Numbered from the stretch's first letter, positions 42,243-52,121 are shown. The stretch is 64,000 bases of DNA from Marinihelvus sp942491555 (GCA_942491555.1 CALOBN010000001.1:233553-297552); one strand, 5' to 3'. Notes: a model not told the origin generated them from the sequence alone. Program-made: numbers and translations.

Positions 42243-44107
42243 CTTCGCGTATCAAAGAGAGTAACAACACACCTTTTAAGCGAATTGATGTCGATACCGT
42301 GACCGTCGATATTATCGAAAATGCCCTGCGCAACGCCCGCGTTGAAATGGATGCGGTACTGTTCCGAACCGCGATGAGCCCGGGTATTCGTGAGCAGGGT
42401 GACTGCTTTCCGATGATTGCCAACAAGGATGGCAAGATGGTCGTGGGCCAGTTCGGTTCCTTCATTCATGGTTTTCTGGAAGCGTTTGATGGTGAGCTGG
42501 AGGAGGGTGACATCATCCTTACCAACGATCCTTATATGTGCAATGCGGCGGTGTCGCATTTGCCTGACTGGATCGTGCTGGTGCCGATCTTTAAAGACGG
42601 ACGCCACATGGCCTGGTCGGCGATGTTCGGGCATATGTCCGACAACGGCGGCATGGTGCCGGGCTCCATCCCCATCAAGGCCGAGAGTATTTTCCAGGAA
42701 GGCATCCGCATTCCGCCCACCAAGCTCTACAAGAAGGGCGTGCTGCAGAGCGATCTGCTGGAACTGATCCTGCATAACGTGCGTACCAGGCAGTGGAACC
42801 GATTCGATCTCAACGCCCTGGTGGCGGCCTGCAACACCGCCGCCAAGCGCTGCGTTGAGATGGCCGAACGCTTCGGCGATGACATCTTCTATTCGACGAT
42901 GGAGATCATGCTGGAACGCAACCACATGGCCATGAAGGCGATCATTGAAATGATCGTGCCGGAAGAGCCACGCGTGTTTGAAGATTATGTCTGTGATGAC
43001 GGCGTGGGGCAGGGCCCCTACAAGATTCGCTGCAAGATGTGGCGCGAGGGCTCCAAGGCGATTTTTGATTTCGAGGGCACCGATCCCCAGGCCAGCAGCT
43101 CCATCAATTTTTACCTCAATGAAGACATGTTCAAGATGTTTTTCGGATCCTTCACCATCAACCTGGTGGATCCGCAGATTCTCTTTAACGATGGATTCTA
43201 TGACCTGGTCGACGTGCGCATTCCGCAGGGCACCTTGCTCAAACCCAATTATCCGGCAGCCCTGTCCGGGCGTACGCATGCGCTGGGCCGCATTTTTGAT
43301 GTCATGGGCGGCCTGCTCGGACAAAGCGCCCCGGATGCCATGAACGCGGCTGGCTTTTCCGACTCGCCCCACCTGTTTTATTCCGGTTATGACGACAAGG
43401 GTGAGTGGTTCCAGTTGTTCCAGATTGGCTTTGGTGGCGTTCCCGGGCGCCCGGTAGGCGACGGCCCGGACGGTCACTCCCTGTGGCCGGGTTTTACCAA
43501 CGTACCCAACGAGTTTGTCGAGGCGTACTTTCCCTTGCGTATCGAGCAGTACGAGACGATCCCGGATTCCGGTGGCGCCGGCTTGCACCGCGGTGGTAAT
43601 GGCCTGAGTGTCGCCTATCGTTTTCTCGCCGAGGGCACCATCTCGGTTCACGATGAACGCTGGCTGACCTATCCCTGGGGCGTGCGCGGCGGGGAGCCTG
43701 GCATGCGTTCCACCAAACGCCTGGTGCGGGCCGATGGAAGTTCGGAATGGTTGCCATCGAAATGTGAGGGCATCAAGGTGCAGGCTGGCGATTTGCTGTA
43801 CTTCAACACCTGGGGCGGCGGTGGCTGGGGTGATGCCTGTGAGCGCGACGCGCAACTGGTCGCGGCGGATGTACGTAGTGGACTGGTCACCCGGGAGGGC
43901 GCGCGTCGTTATGGTGTGGTCATCGGGCAGGACAATGGCGTCGATGAAGCTGCGACGGCGACTTTACGCGAAGAAATCAAGGCAGCTCGCGGTGAGCCGG
44001 AGCTGTTCAACTTTGGCGGTACCATCGAGGAGATCAAGGCGCGTTGCAAAGCAGAAACGCATCTTGATCCACCGGTTCAACCGACCTTTGCCAAAGCCGG
44101 CGGCTGA
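42239..44107 (+). CDS. hyuB: Hydantoinase/oxoprolinase subunit B
   Basis: 622 residues from ATG 42239, overlapping hyuA. Hydantoinase B hallmarks are ENALRNARVEMDAVLFRTAMSP, GDIILTNDPYMCNAAVSHLPDW, HMSDNGGMVPGS, PDSGGAGLHRGGNG and LLYFNTWGGGGWGD. It forms the catalytic complex with subunit A. The gene for the cysteine hydrolase begins within its stop (TGATGA at 44105-44110). The long open frame on the opposite strand over this gene is a composition artefact. Confidence 0.9.
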   Translation: MTSRIKESNNTPFKRIDVDTVTVDIIENALRNARVEMDAVLFRTAMSPGIREQGDCFPMIANKDGKMVVGQFGSFIHGFLEAFDGELEEGDIILTNDPYMCNAAVSHLPDWIVLVPIFKDGRHMAWSAMFGHMSDNGGMVPGSIPIKAESIFQEGIRIPPTKLYKKGVLQSDLLELILHNVRTRQWNRFDLNALVAACNTAAKRCVEMAERFGDDIFYSTMEIMLERNHMAMKAIIEMIVPEEPRVFEDYVCDDGVGQGPYKIRCKMWREGSKAIFDFEGTDPQASSSINFYLNEDMFKMFFGSFTINLVDPQILFNDGFYDLVDVRIPQGTLLKPNYPAALSGRTHALGRIFDVMGGLLGQSAPDAMNAAGFSDSPHLFYSGYDDKGEWFQLFQIGFGGVPGRPVGDGPDGHSLWPGFTNVPNEFVEAYFPLRIEQYETIPDSGGAGLHRGGNGLSVAYRFLAEGTISVHDERWLTYPWGVRGGEPGMRSTKRLVRADGSSEWLPSKCEGIKVQAGDLLYFNTWGGGGWGDACERDAQLVAADVRSGLVTREGARRYGVVIGQDNGVDEAATATLREEIKAARGEPELFNFGGTIEEIKARCKAETHLDPPVQPTFAKAGG

Positions 44108-44703
44108 TGACCGACCTTGAACGCCGGCATCTGGGCCTGGGCCAACGCCCGGCCCTGGTGCTGGTAGATATGATCAATGGGTTTACCGACCCGGCCTGCC
44201 CGCTGGGTTCTGAGGCTGATTCGGTAGTCGCCGCCTGCGCAAGGCTGTTGCAGGCCTTTCGCGAGCAGGGCCTGCCGGTTTATTTTACGACCGTGGTTTA
44301 TCATGATGAGCAACAGGCACGTGTGTTTCGCGAGCGACTTCCTGCGCTGAACGTGTTGCAGGCCGGGAGTCACTGGGTGCAGATTGATGCGCGGCTTGAG
44401 CCGATAGACGGCGAGGAAATTATAGAAAAACAATGGGCAAGCGGGTTTTTTAAAACCTCACTTGACAGCTCGTTGACCGCAGCGGGCGCAGACTCGCTGG
44501 TGGTCACGGGATTAACCACCAGCGGCTGCGTGCGCGCTACCGCGGTTGATGGTTTGCAGAATGACTACCCGGTCGTTGTTCCGCGCGAAGCGGTCGGCGA
44601 TCGTAATGAGCTGGCGCACGCGGCCAACCTGTTCGATATGGATGCGAAGTATGTCGATGTGGTTTCGGTTGAAGACGTGTTAAGGCATTTCAAAGCGCGT
44701 TGA
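44107..44703 (+). CDS. Isochorismatase-like cysteine hydrolase (N-carbamoylsarcosine amidase type)
   Basis: 198 residues with the complete Asp-Lys-Cys triad: Asp21 (LVLVDMINGF), Lys108 (IEKQWASGFFKTSL) and Cys141 (TGLTTSGCVRATAVDG). The KxxxSxFxxTxL stretch and TSGCVR phrase are those of carbamoyl-amide hydrolases such as N-carbamoylsarcosine amidase rather than true isochorismatases. Its ATG overlaps the stop of hydantoinase B by one base. A hydantoinase followed by a carbamoyl amidase would open a hydantoin ring and then release ammonia and CO2. Confidence 0.85.
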   Translation: MTDLERRHLGLGQRPALVLVDMINGFTDPACPLGSEADSVVAACARLLQAFREQGLPVYFTTVVYHDEQQARVFRERLPALNVLQAGSHWVQIDARLEPIDGEEIIEKQWASGFFKTSLDSSLTAAGADSLVVTGLTTSGCVRATAVDGLQNDYPVVVPREAVGDRNELAHAANLFDMDAKYVDVVSVEDVLRHFKAR

Positions 44704-44793
44704 GCATGAGGAGTGGCTCGGGTTTGACGTGAATTTCCAAGGTCCGAGGTGGTCAGGAAAAAGCTGCCCAAGGCCTGAAAACGAGGAGAGACC

Positions 44794-47364
44794 ATGAAGC
44801 GCACAGTTCTTTACGCCGCGATTGCCGCGGGTTTTGGCAGCTTTGCTGCCCCCAGCAGTAATGTCCTGGCCCAGGTTGAGATGGATGAGCCGGTAACCAC
44901 CATCGAGGAGGTTTTCGTGACCGCCCGGCGTCGCTCGGAGAGCATTCAGGACGTTCCGGGAACTGTGACTGCCTTGTCACAGGAGACGCTGGACCAGGCC
45001 GGCGTGCAAAGAGCAGAGGACTTTATTCGCCTGGTACCCGGCGTGACCCTGGTTGATGCGGCCGAAGTTGGTGATACACAGGTCAATATACGGGGCATCA
45101 ACGGGGCCCGCGATGCGGAAAACAGCTTCGCCTTCATCCTCGATGGCATCCTTTATACCAACCCGGCTTCGTTCAACCGCGAATACACCGATTTGCGCCA
45201 GATCGAGGTCTTTAAGGGCCCTCAGGGCGCTATCTACGGCCGTAATGCGGCCGCCGGCGCGATTATCGTGACCACCAACGGACCGACCAATGAAACCGCG
45301 GCGAACGCCCTGATCAGCGTTGCTGAAGACAGCACCTACCTGTTTAAAGGCAGCTACGGCGGTGCCCTGATTCAGGACGAGCTGTACTGGCAGGTATCGG
45401 CGGATTACCGCGAATCCGATGGCTACTACCGCAACCAGTTCCAGAACGGTGCGGCCATTGTCGATTCTTATGAAGGCTATAACGTCAATGCGCGGGTTAT
45501 CTGGGACATTTCCGATAACACCAGCCTGGATACCAAACTGCGCATCGGCTCGACCAGCGCCAACGCGATCTCGTTCAACTCCACGTTTGCCCTGCCGGTT
45601 TTTGCCGCAGCGCTGGATAACCCGCCCGCGTTCCAGGATGTGAACGATTTCGACTTCCAGTTTGATGGCAACATCATTTCGGACAATGATCAGGATGCCT
45701 TCGAGTTCTCCACCAAGCTGGATCACGATTTCGATACCATGACGCTGACGAGCTGGCTGTTGTACAGCGACATCCAGAATGACCTGATTTCAGACGGTAC
45801 CTCGGCGGCGTTTGGTTTTTACAATATCGACCCGGTCTGTCAGCAAACGACCTCGGACTTGACCGGCTACCCCCTGTTGCCGCCGCAGTTCATCGGACAA
45901 ACACCGACCGGCGTTATTTTTGACCCGAACGGCTCGTTCCTGGGCGCGTATACGCCCACCACCTGTGATGGCATTCAGGAGCAGGTGCGCGACCAGAAAG
46001 ACCTGAGTTTCGAATTGCGGCTGGCCTCGGCCACCGACTCGGCCGTGCAGTGGATGGCGGGTGTCTATTATCTGAATATCGACCGGCAGGTGGGTGTAAG
46101 CCTGAACAAGGATGCCGGCACCCCGCCAATCCGCGGACTCTACCAGCCCGAGCCAGGCCCGAATTCAACCGCGGCGCTGGCCTTTGACCAGTTCGATAGC
46201 GACGTCTGGGCCATTTTCGGCCAGGTGGAATGGGATGTTACCGATACCTTCGAGCTGTCCTTTGCGCTGCGTTATGACCGCGAGGAGCGCGAAGTGACCA
46301 ACCTGGTCGATCCGAACGCCCGCCAGAGCTACATCGATCTCAACCAGGATGGCGTGCTTGATGATCCGCTGAACCCTGGCCTGCTGTTCTTCCCTGACGG
46401 TATTCCGGACAATGCCAACAACTATTCTGAATGGCAGCCGAAAATCGCTGCACGCTGGGATGCGACGGACAGCACCTCCTTCTTTGCCAGTTATGGCGTG
46501 GGCTTTAAAGCCGGCGGCTTCAATAATGGGGGTTCTGCATCAACGGTAGATATCTACATTGACGGCTTTATCAACTGTTTTAACCCGTCCGGCATCTGCT
46601 TCGCAGACGAACTCGGCGTGCCTATGCCCATCATCAGAGATGAGTATGACAAGGAAACCTCCGATGCGTTTGAGGTGGGCTTCAACAGCACCTTCCTGGA
46701 TGGTCGACTGCGTCTGAACGGTTCGTACTACTACACGCAGGTTGATGACATGCAGTTCTTCGAGTTCTTCGTGGGCAGCTTTGGTCTGCTGCGCGTGGTA
46801 TCGAATATCGACGAAGTGACGATTTCCGGTGTCGAACTGGGCGCGGACTATGTCATGAACGACTACTGGTCGTTCTATGCCGGTTTCAACTTCCTCGATA
46901 CCGAGATCAAAGCCAACACCTCGCGGCCGGATACGGTGGGCAATAAGGCACCCTACACACCGGACTACACCGCCAACCTGGGTGTGAACTTCAATATTCC
47001 GGTTTCGCAAAACTGGGACTTCTTCACCCGTGTAGATGCACGCTGGACCGGCGAGACCTGGTTCCACACTGTGCAGGAAGGCCAGCGGCCGACGATCTTC
47101 ATGCCGCTGTTTGAGCTTGGCTTCGGTGAGGGAGCGGGTGCCCTGGGTATCGCAGACTACTCGATTGCCCAACGTGATGCCTTTGCCCTGGTTGATCTGC
47201 GCCTGGGCCTCGGCAACGACAAGTGGACGGTCACCGCTTTTGCGAGCAACCTGACCGACGAGGCCTATCTTGAAGAAGTGATTCCGGCGCCCGAGTTTGG
47301 CGGTAACTTTAACCATCCCGGCACGGAACGTCGTCTCGGACTGGAGCTGAGCTACCGTTACTGA
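44794..47364 (+). CDS. TonB-dependent outer-membrane receptor
   Basis: 856 residues with a signal peptide (about 1-26), TonB box (TIEEVFVTARRRSES), plug (VPGTVTALSQETLDQAG; RQIEVFKGPQGAIYGRNAAAGAIIVTT) and a beta-barrel ending LGLELSYRY. AGGAGAG sits just upstream of ATG 44794. It lies on the same strand 90 bp after the cysteine hydrolase and 16 bp before an FAD-linked dehydrogenase, so it is likely part of the same catabolic unit and imports its substrate or precursor. The ligand is unknown. Confidence 0.9.
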   Translation: MKRTVLYAAIAAGFGSFAAPSSNVLAQVEMDEPVTTIEEVFVTARRRSESIQDVPGTVTALSQETLDQAGVQRAEDFIRLVPGVTLVDAAEVGDTQVNIRGINGARDAENSFAFILDGILYTNPASFNREYTDLRQIEVFKGPQGAIYGRNAAAGAIIVTTNGPTNETAANALISVAEDSTYLFKGSYGGALIQDELYWQVSADYRESDGYYRNQFQNGAAIVDSYEGYNVNARVIWDISDNTSLDTKLRIGSTSANAISFNSTFALPVFAAALDNPPAFQDVNDFDFQFDGNIISDNDQDAFEFSTKLDHDFDTMTLTSWLLYSDIQNDLISDGTSAAFGFYNIDPVCQQTTSDLTGYPLLPPQFIGQTPTGVIFDPNGSFLGAYTPTTCDGIQEQVRDQKDLSFELRLASATDSAVQWMAGVYYLNIDRQVGVSLNKDAGTPPIRGLYQPEPGPNSTAALAFDQFDSDVWAIFGQVEWDVTDTFELSFALRYDREEREVTNLVDPNARQSYIDLNQDGVLDDPLNPGLLFFPDGIPDNANNYSEWQPKIAARWDATDSTSFFASYGVGFKAGGFNNGGSASTVDIYIDGFINCFNPSGICFADELGVPMPIIRDEYDKETSDAFEVGFNSTFLDGRLRLNGSYYYTQVDDMQFFEFFVGSFGLLRVVSNIDEVTISGVELGADYVMNDYWSFYAGFNFLDTEIKANTSRPDTVGNKAPYTPDYTANLGVNFNIPVSQNWDFFTRVDARWTGETWFHTVQEGQRPTIFMPLFELGFGEGAGALGIADYSIAQRDAFALVDLRLGLGNDKWTVTAFASNLTDEAYLEEVIPAPEFGGNFNHPGTERRLGLELSYRY

Positions 47365-47380
47365 GCGCAGCAGTGGGGAG

Positions 47381-48757
47381 ATGAAACTCACCATCGATGA
47401 ACTCCAGAGCCTGTCCGGTGAGGGTGGTTTACTCACCGGACAGGATGTTCGCGGCCGCGCCGCGGGTATCTGGAACCCCGACCCCATTGCAGCTGACGCG
47501 ATTGTGCGTCCGGTCAGCACAGCACAGGTCAGCGCCATCCTTGCTGCGTGCAATGCCAATGACCAGCCCGTGGTACCACATGGCGGTCTCACCGGCCTGG
47601 TCGGCGGGGCATTGACCCGGTCGGGTGACATTGCCTTGTCCACCGAGCGCATGAACCGGATTCTCGATCTTGACCCGGTGGGAAGAACCCTGACCGTAGA
47701 GGCGGGTGTGACCCTGCAGGCGGCCCAGGAGGCCGCCAATGAGGCAGGCTTGATGCTGGCCATGGACCTGGGCGCCCGCGGCTCCTGCACGATTGGTGGC
47801 AACCTGGCTACCAATGCCGGTGGCAATAATGTGATTCGTTACGGTATGGCCCGCGAGCAGGTTCTGGGCCTTGAGGCGGTGCTGGCGGACGGCACAGTGC
47901 TCTCGTCCATGAACCAGATGCTCAAGAACAATGCGGCCCTGGATCTCAAGCAATTATTTATTGGTTCCGAGGGAACGCTGGGCGTGATCACCCGTGCCGT
48001 CTTGCGGTTGCGGGAGAAGCCTCGCAGCCAATGCACCGCCCTGGCTGCGGCCGGCTCGCTGGACGCCGTGGTGCGCCTGCTCAAACATGTCGATGCAGGA
48101 CTCGGCGGCACCCTCAGTTCCTTCGAAGTCATGTGGCAGGATTTTTATCGCCTGGTAACCCGCGCAGATACCGGGCGCAGTGCGCCGTTACCTGATGACC
48201 AGCCCTACTACGTGCTGGTTGAGGCGCTGGGTGGTGATGCTGAACGTGACCAGGCGACATTCCAGGCTGTGCTGATTCAGGCGCTCGAGGACGGCATGAT
48301 TTCCGACGCGGTCATCGCCGGTTCAGGGCGGGAGCGCGAGGCCCTGTGGGCCTTACGCGACGATGTCGAGCAGACAAACAGCCAGGGTCCGTCCATAACT
48401 TTCGATGTGAGTTTGCGCATCGCCGATATGGAAGCCTATCTGGAGCAGGTTCGTAGCGCACTGGACCGGGTCTTTCCCGGCAATCAAACCTGGGTATTCG
48501 GGCACCTGGGCGATGGCAACCTGCATATCGTTGTTGCGGTGGGCAATGCCTTGCCGGACACACGCCATCGCGTCGAGCTGGCTGTTTACACTCCGCTGCA
48601 GGCCATTGGTGGCAGTGTTTCAGCGGAGCATGGGATCGGCCTGGAGAAAAAGGCCTGGCTTCACCTGAGCCGCAGTGAGGCAGAGATTGACCTTCTGAAA
48701 AGCCTCAAAAAGACCCTGGATCCAAAAGGAATCCTCAACCCCGGCAAGGTTTTTTAA
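47381..48757 (+). CDS. FAD-linked 2-hydroxyacid dehydrogenase (D-2-hydroxyglutarate/D-lactate/GlcD type)
   Basis: 458 residues. The PCMH-type FAD domain covers about 35-215 (VVPHGGLTGLVGGAL, GARGSCTIGGNLATNAGGNNVIRYG, FIGSEGTLGVITRAVL). The FAD-linked oxidase C-terminal domain carries FGHLGDGNLHIVV (metal and substrate histidines) and SAEHGIGLEKK, ending at DPKGILNPGKVF. It oxidises a D-2-hydroxyacid to the 2-oxoacid. It follows the TonB receptor by 16 bp and ends the plus-strand catabolic run. Confidence 0.88.
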   Translation: MKLTIDELQSLSGEGGLLTGQDVRGRAAGIWNPDPIAADAIVRPVSTAQVSAILAACNANDQPVVPHGGLTGLVGGALTRSGDIALSTERMNRILDLDPVGRTLTVEAGVTLQAAQEAANEAGLMLAMDLGARGSCTIGGNLATNAGGNNVIRYGMAREQVLGLEAVLADGTVLSSMNQMLKNNAALDLKQLFIGSEGTLGVITRAVLRLREKPRSQCTALAAAGSLDAVVRLLKHVDAGLGGTLSSFEVMWQDFYRLVTRADTGRSAPLPDDQPYYVLVEALGGDAERDQATFQAVLIQALEDGMISDAVIAGSGREREALWALRDDVEQTNSQGPSITFDVSLRIADMEAYLEQVRSALDRVFPGNQTWVFGHLGDGNLHIVVAVGNALPDTRHRVELAVYTPLQAIGGSVSAEHGIGLEKKAWLHLSRSEAEIDLLKSLKKTLDPKGILNPGKVF

Positions 48758-48767
48758 GTCAGCGCAG

Positions 48768-50708
48768 TCAGGTTTTATTCAGTTCTGCCTCGGCCTCTTC
48801 CAGTTCCTCAGAGGTCTGTAGCCAGGTCCACTCTTTGTCTTCGATGGATGCCTTGAGCGCGGCCTGTTTCTGGAGGAGTTTCTGCAGCAGACCGGCATCC
48901 CCGTCCGCCCCGTACAGAGCGCCGTCGGCCAGGGCCGTTTCCGTTTCCGCCAACTCAGCGCGGTGCACCTCGAGTTCACGCTCGGTGCGTTGAACCTTAC
49001 GTTGTAAAGGCATGAGCGTCTGCCGGCGCCTGGCGCCCAGCTGGCGCGCTTCTTTGCGGCTCAGGTTGCTGCTGGTTCCCTTGCCCGCTTCGCCTTGTAC
49101 CGGCTCCTCGTCACCTTCATCCGCGACAGCACCCGCAGCTTTTTCCCGCTCCCGGAGCCAGGCTGCATAGTGATCCAGGTCTTCATCAAAGTGCTCCAGC
49201 TGCCCGTCATGGACGATATACAGATCGTCACAGACACTGCGCAGCAGGTGTCGGTCATGGGCGATCACAACCAGGGCACCGCTGTAATCCATCAACGCCA
49301 TGCTCAGGGCCTGGCGCATGTCCAGGTCCAGGTGGTTGGTCGGCTCATCGAGCAGCAACAGGTTAGGCCGCTGCAGGACCAGCAGGGCGAGCACCAGCCG
49401 GGCCTTCTCACCGCCGGAAAACGGCTGCACCGGTTCGTCGACCCGGTCGCCGGAGAAACCAAAGCGGCCGAGAAAGTTGCGTGCCTGTTGCTCGCTCATG
49501 CTTTTATCGCCGCGCTCGATATGCCAGCGGGCACTCTCGACCATGTTCAGCTGGTCCAGTTGATGCTGGGCGAAATAGCCAAGCCGCGTGTGTTGATGCT
49601 GGTTGCGTTCACCGCTCAATAGTGTGCTGCCATCGGCCAGGGCTTTAACCAGTGTTGACTTGCCCGCGCCATTGACACCCAGCAGCCCGATGCGGTCACC
49701 TTCACGAACCTCGAGCTGGACATCGCTGAGCACGGTTTGCTCGTAACCCAGTTCTGCCCGGTCGAGCGTGATCAGCTGGGCCGGCTGGCGCTCCGGCTCC
49801 AGAAAACTGAAGCGAAAGGCCGAGTCGACGTGGGCCGGGGCGATGCGCTCCATACGCTCGAGCATCTTGAGACGACTCTGGGCCTGCTTGGCTTTGCTGG
49901 CCTTGTACCGAAAACGATCAACATAAGACTGTATATGTTTGATCTCTTTTTGCTGGCGTGCATGCATGGCCTGCTGCAGAGAGAGCCGTTCTGCACGCAT
50001 GGATTCAAACTGGCTGTAGTTGCCCGTGTAGCTCTCAATACCCTGGTGCTCAATATGCGCAATATGCGTACACAGGGAATCGAGAAAATCGCGGTCATGG
50101 GAGATGATCAGGGCAATGCCGTCATAGCGCCTGATCCAGCGCTCAAGCCACAGGATGGCAGGCAGATCCAGGTGGTTGGTGGGCTCGTCCAGCAGCAGGA
50201 TATCTGAGCGGCACATGAGCGCCTGCGCCAGGTTGAGGCGCATCCGCCAGCCACCGGAAAAGTCGCTGACCGGGCGTTGGGCGTCTTCGGCGGCAAAGCC
50301 CAGGCCGTGTAACAGTCTGCCGGCGCGGGTTTCTGCTGTAAAACCGTCGATTTCCTCTAAGCGTTCGAGCAGTGGCTGCAGTTCGGCCGTGCGGCCTGCG
50401 GCTTCCAGTTCCGCGATTCGGTCCAGGGTCTGACGCAACTCCGGGTCGCCATCAATAACCACGTCGATGGCCGGGCGATTGCTTGACGGCGTCTCCTGCC
50501 GGACGCTGGCGATAACGCCATGGCGCGGCATATGCACCTCACCGGCATCGGTTTCCAGCTCACCGCGAAGCAGGGCAAACAAGGAGGATTTGCCAGTACC
50601 ATTGCGCCCGACAAGGCCCAGACGCTGGCCGGCATGCGCCTGCAGGCTGGCCTGCTCAAACAGCAACAGGCGTCCGCGGCGCAGACTGACATTGGCAAGT
50701 GAAATCAT
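48768..50708 (-). CDS. ABC-F family ATPase, YheS-like
   Basis: 646 residues, cytosolic, no membrane segments. Two ATPase cassettes are present: Walker A GRNGTGKS (about 35-42) with signature SGGWRMRL and LLLDEPTNHLDL; then Walker A GVNGAGKS near 345 with SGGEKARLV and LLLDEPTNHLDLDM. Between them is the ABC-F linker (AMHARQQKEIKHIQSYVDRFRYKASKAKQAQSR, charged helices). A C-terminal coiled coil follows (about 560-646). Family members act on ribosomes in translation. It stands alone between convergent and divergent neighbours. Confidence 0.92.
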   Translation of the reverse strand: MISLANVSLRRGRLLLFEQASLQAHAGQRLGLVGRNGTGKSSLFALLRGELETDAGEVHMPRHGVIASVRQETPSSNRPAIDVVIDGDPELRQTLDRIAELEAAGRTAELQPLLERLEEIDGFTAETRAGRLLHGLGFAAEDAQRPVSDFSGGWRMRLNLAQALMCRSDILLLDEPTNHLDLPAILWLERWIRRYDGIALIISHDRDFLDSLCTHIAHIEHQGIESYTGNYSQFESMRAERLSLQQAMHARQQKEIKHIQSYVDRFRYKASKAKQAQSRLKMLERMERIAPAHVDSAFRFSFLEPERQPAQLITLDRAELGYEQTVLSDVQLEVREGDRIGLLGVNGAGKSTLVKALADGSTLLSGERNQHQHTRLGYFAQHQLDQLNMVESARWHIERGDKSMSEQQARNFLGRFGFSGDRVDEPVQPFSGGEKARLVLALLVLQRPNLLLLDEPTNHLDLDMRQALSMALMDYSGALVVIAHDRHLLRSVCDDLYIVHDGQLEHFDEDLDHYAAWLREREKAAGAVADEGDEEPVQGEAGKGTSSNLSRKEARQLGARRRQTLMPLQRKVQRTERELEVHRAELAETETALADGALYGADGDAGLLQKLLQKQAALKASIEDKEWTWLQTSEELEEAEAELNKT

Positions 50709-50779
50709 GTGGGTCGCAGAGAATCAAACAACGCCTTATTCTATCCTGAGCCGTCGCTGGCCGATATCGTTGAGGTGTG

Positions 50780-51376
50780 ATGAGCGTCGAACGGATCTTT
50801 TTTGTTTCCCTGATCGTGACCCTGGTGCTGGCCTGGAATCACTGGGAAAAACGTCCCGTGACCCATGGCCCCGGGGTCCTGGTGTCCTATGCCCCGGAAC
50901 AAAAAGATGTGTTTGAGCAACCGTTCGAATTTAAAGGCTTTGAACTGACCCGGCGGGCCAGCTTCGAACTTCAGGCCCGGGTGCTGTCTCGACTTGATTA
51001 TCGTTTTGATCCCGGGGCGGCCCTGTCACCTACAGACCTCGCCCTGGGCTGGGGACCCATGTCAGACGAGGCCATACTTGAGCAATTAAGGTTGAGTCAG
51101 GGTGGTCGTTTCTTCCAGCTCCGATGGGATCAGCCGCCCTCAATCTCCGAAACTGAAATCATGACTCACTCCAGCAATATGCACATTATTCCTGCTAATG
51201 AGACGGTCCATGATGCGCTGGACTCATTGAAAAAGGGTCAGGTGGTGCACTTGCAGGGTTACCTGGTTGATGCGGCCTCCAGCAACGGTTTTCGCTGGAA
51301 CACATCGCTGAGCCGTACCGACAGAGGCAATGGTGCCTGCGAACTGTTTTTTGTGGAGCGCCTGATAAGCTACTGA
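50780..51376 (+). CDS. Conserved membrane-anchored protein of unknown function
   Basis: About 198 residues with one N-terminal membrane helix (IFFVSLIVTLVLAW, residues 6-19) and a soluble domain presumably outside the membrane (DLALGWGPMSDEAILEQLRLSQGGRFF; HIIPANETVHDALDSLKKGQVVHLQGYLVDA). The latter resembles OB-like beta structure and ends in FFVERLISY. I do not recognise a named family or function. A GTG directly before the ATG could also start it. It is divergent from the ABC-F gene and converges with the next gene, one base apart. Confidence 0.7.
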   Translation: MSVERIFFVSLIVTLVLAWNHWEKRPVTHGPGVLVSYAPEQKDVFEQPFEFKGFELTRRASFELQARVLSRLDYRFDPGAALSPTDLALGWGPMSDEAILEQLRLSQGGRFFQLRWDQPPSISETEIMTHSSNMHIIPANETVHDALDSLKKGQVVHLQGYLVDAASSNGFRWNTSLSRTDRGNGACELFFVERLISY

Positions 51377-51377
51377 G

Positions 51378-52121
51378 CTAACCGTCCCCGGCCGCCCAGC
51401 GCATCGCATCGGCGCGATCTTCCATTGGAAACCGACGGACTTTGGCATGTACGAAGACCGAGACAAGTCGTGGCAGGGCGCTGAGAAACCGGCTTTCGGT
51501 CACCAGTGCTACCCGGCCAATCCTATCGATGTGTCCACGTACGAAACCGAGATGGGCACTGAATCCGCCGAAGTCCTCCCAACCAGGAAATTCCCGGGCG
51601 ACGATAACCACGCCGGCGAGGCCGCCGTAGGTTTCGATAAACGGGTCGACCACGGCGGCGACACGCTCAAAGTCACCCGCTTCGAGTTCATCCTGCGGCT
51701 CGAGCACAAGGACCGCATCGTCCTTGTGCAACTTGAAGATCAGTTCCCCGGGTGAGCGGGGTTCATTAATCCATTCCTCGGCATCATCCCGGTCATCGCC
51801 TTCATAAACCCGCACTTCACCCGGCAAGGCGAAGCCGAATGCCTTGACCATGTTTCTGATCCAGTCCTTGTCACTGACCACGGCCACGCGCTCAAAATGG
51901 GTGAAATGGCGCATGCCAACCTTGGTGTCTTCCCACGCGGCACCCGTGCTGAACCCGGTAAACTCATTACCCATCAGGTAAAGCAGCCGCAGGCGTTTGT
52001 GTTTGGCCAGTTTCTCTTCGACCGCCGGTACGAGTACCTGTCGATAGTCCTCTGCGCTGATTTCTCCCGAGGCGCGAATGGCCAGTACGTTGTCCGGGTG
52101 ATTGTTAATGATCTCAAGCAT
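51378..52121 (-). CDS. Tandem STAS/SpoIIAA-like (SEC14-type) domain protein
   Basis: 247 residues without signal or membrane segments, built of two related halves. Residues 1-120 (VLAIRASGEISAEDYRQVLVPAVEEKL; WEDTKVGMRHFTHFERVAVVSDKDWIRNMVKAFG) are typical SpoIIAA-like/DUF3478. Residues ~130-247 repeat the pattern (VLVLEPQDELEAGDFERVAAVVDPFIETYG; HIDRIGRVALVTESRFLSALPRLVSVF). Single-domain relatives are common and their function is unclear, with small-molecule or lipid binding suggested by the fold. It stands alone upstream of the ECF sigma locus. Confidence 0.82.
   Translation of the reverse strand: MLEIINNHPDNVLAIRASGEISAEDYRQVLVPAVEEKLAKHKRLRLLYLMGNEFTGFSTGAAWEDTKVGMRHFTHFERVAVVSDKDWIRNMVKAFGFALPGEVRVYEGDDRDDAEEWINEPRSPGELIFKLHKDDAVLVLEPQDELEAGDFERVAAVVDPFIETYGGLAGVVIVAREFPGWEDFGGFSAHLGFVRGHIDRIGRVALVTESRFLSALPRLVSVFVHAKVRRFPMEDRADAMRWAAGDG

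Noticed and set aside
42080..43855. 591-codon open frame on the minus strand over hyuA/hyuB
   Set aside because: It covers well-supported coding sequence on the other strand, has no family features or ribosome site, and reflects GC-rich codon bias.
46540..47826. 428-codon minus-strand frame over the TonB receptor and FAD dehydrogenase
   Set aside because: It is the shadow of two well-supported plus-strand genes with clear motifs.
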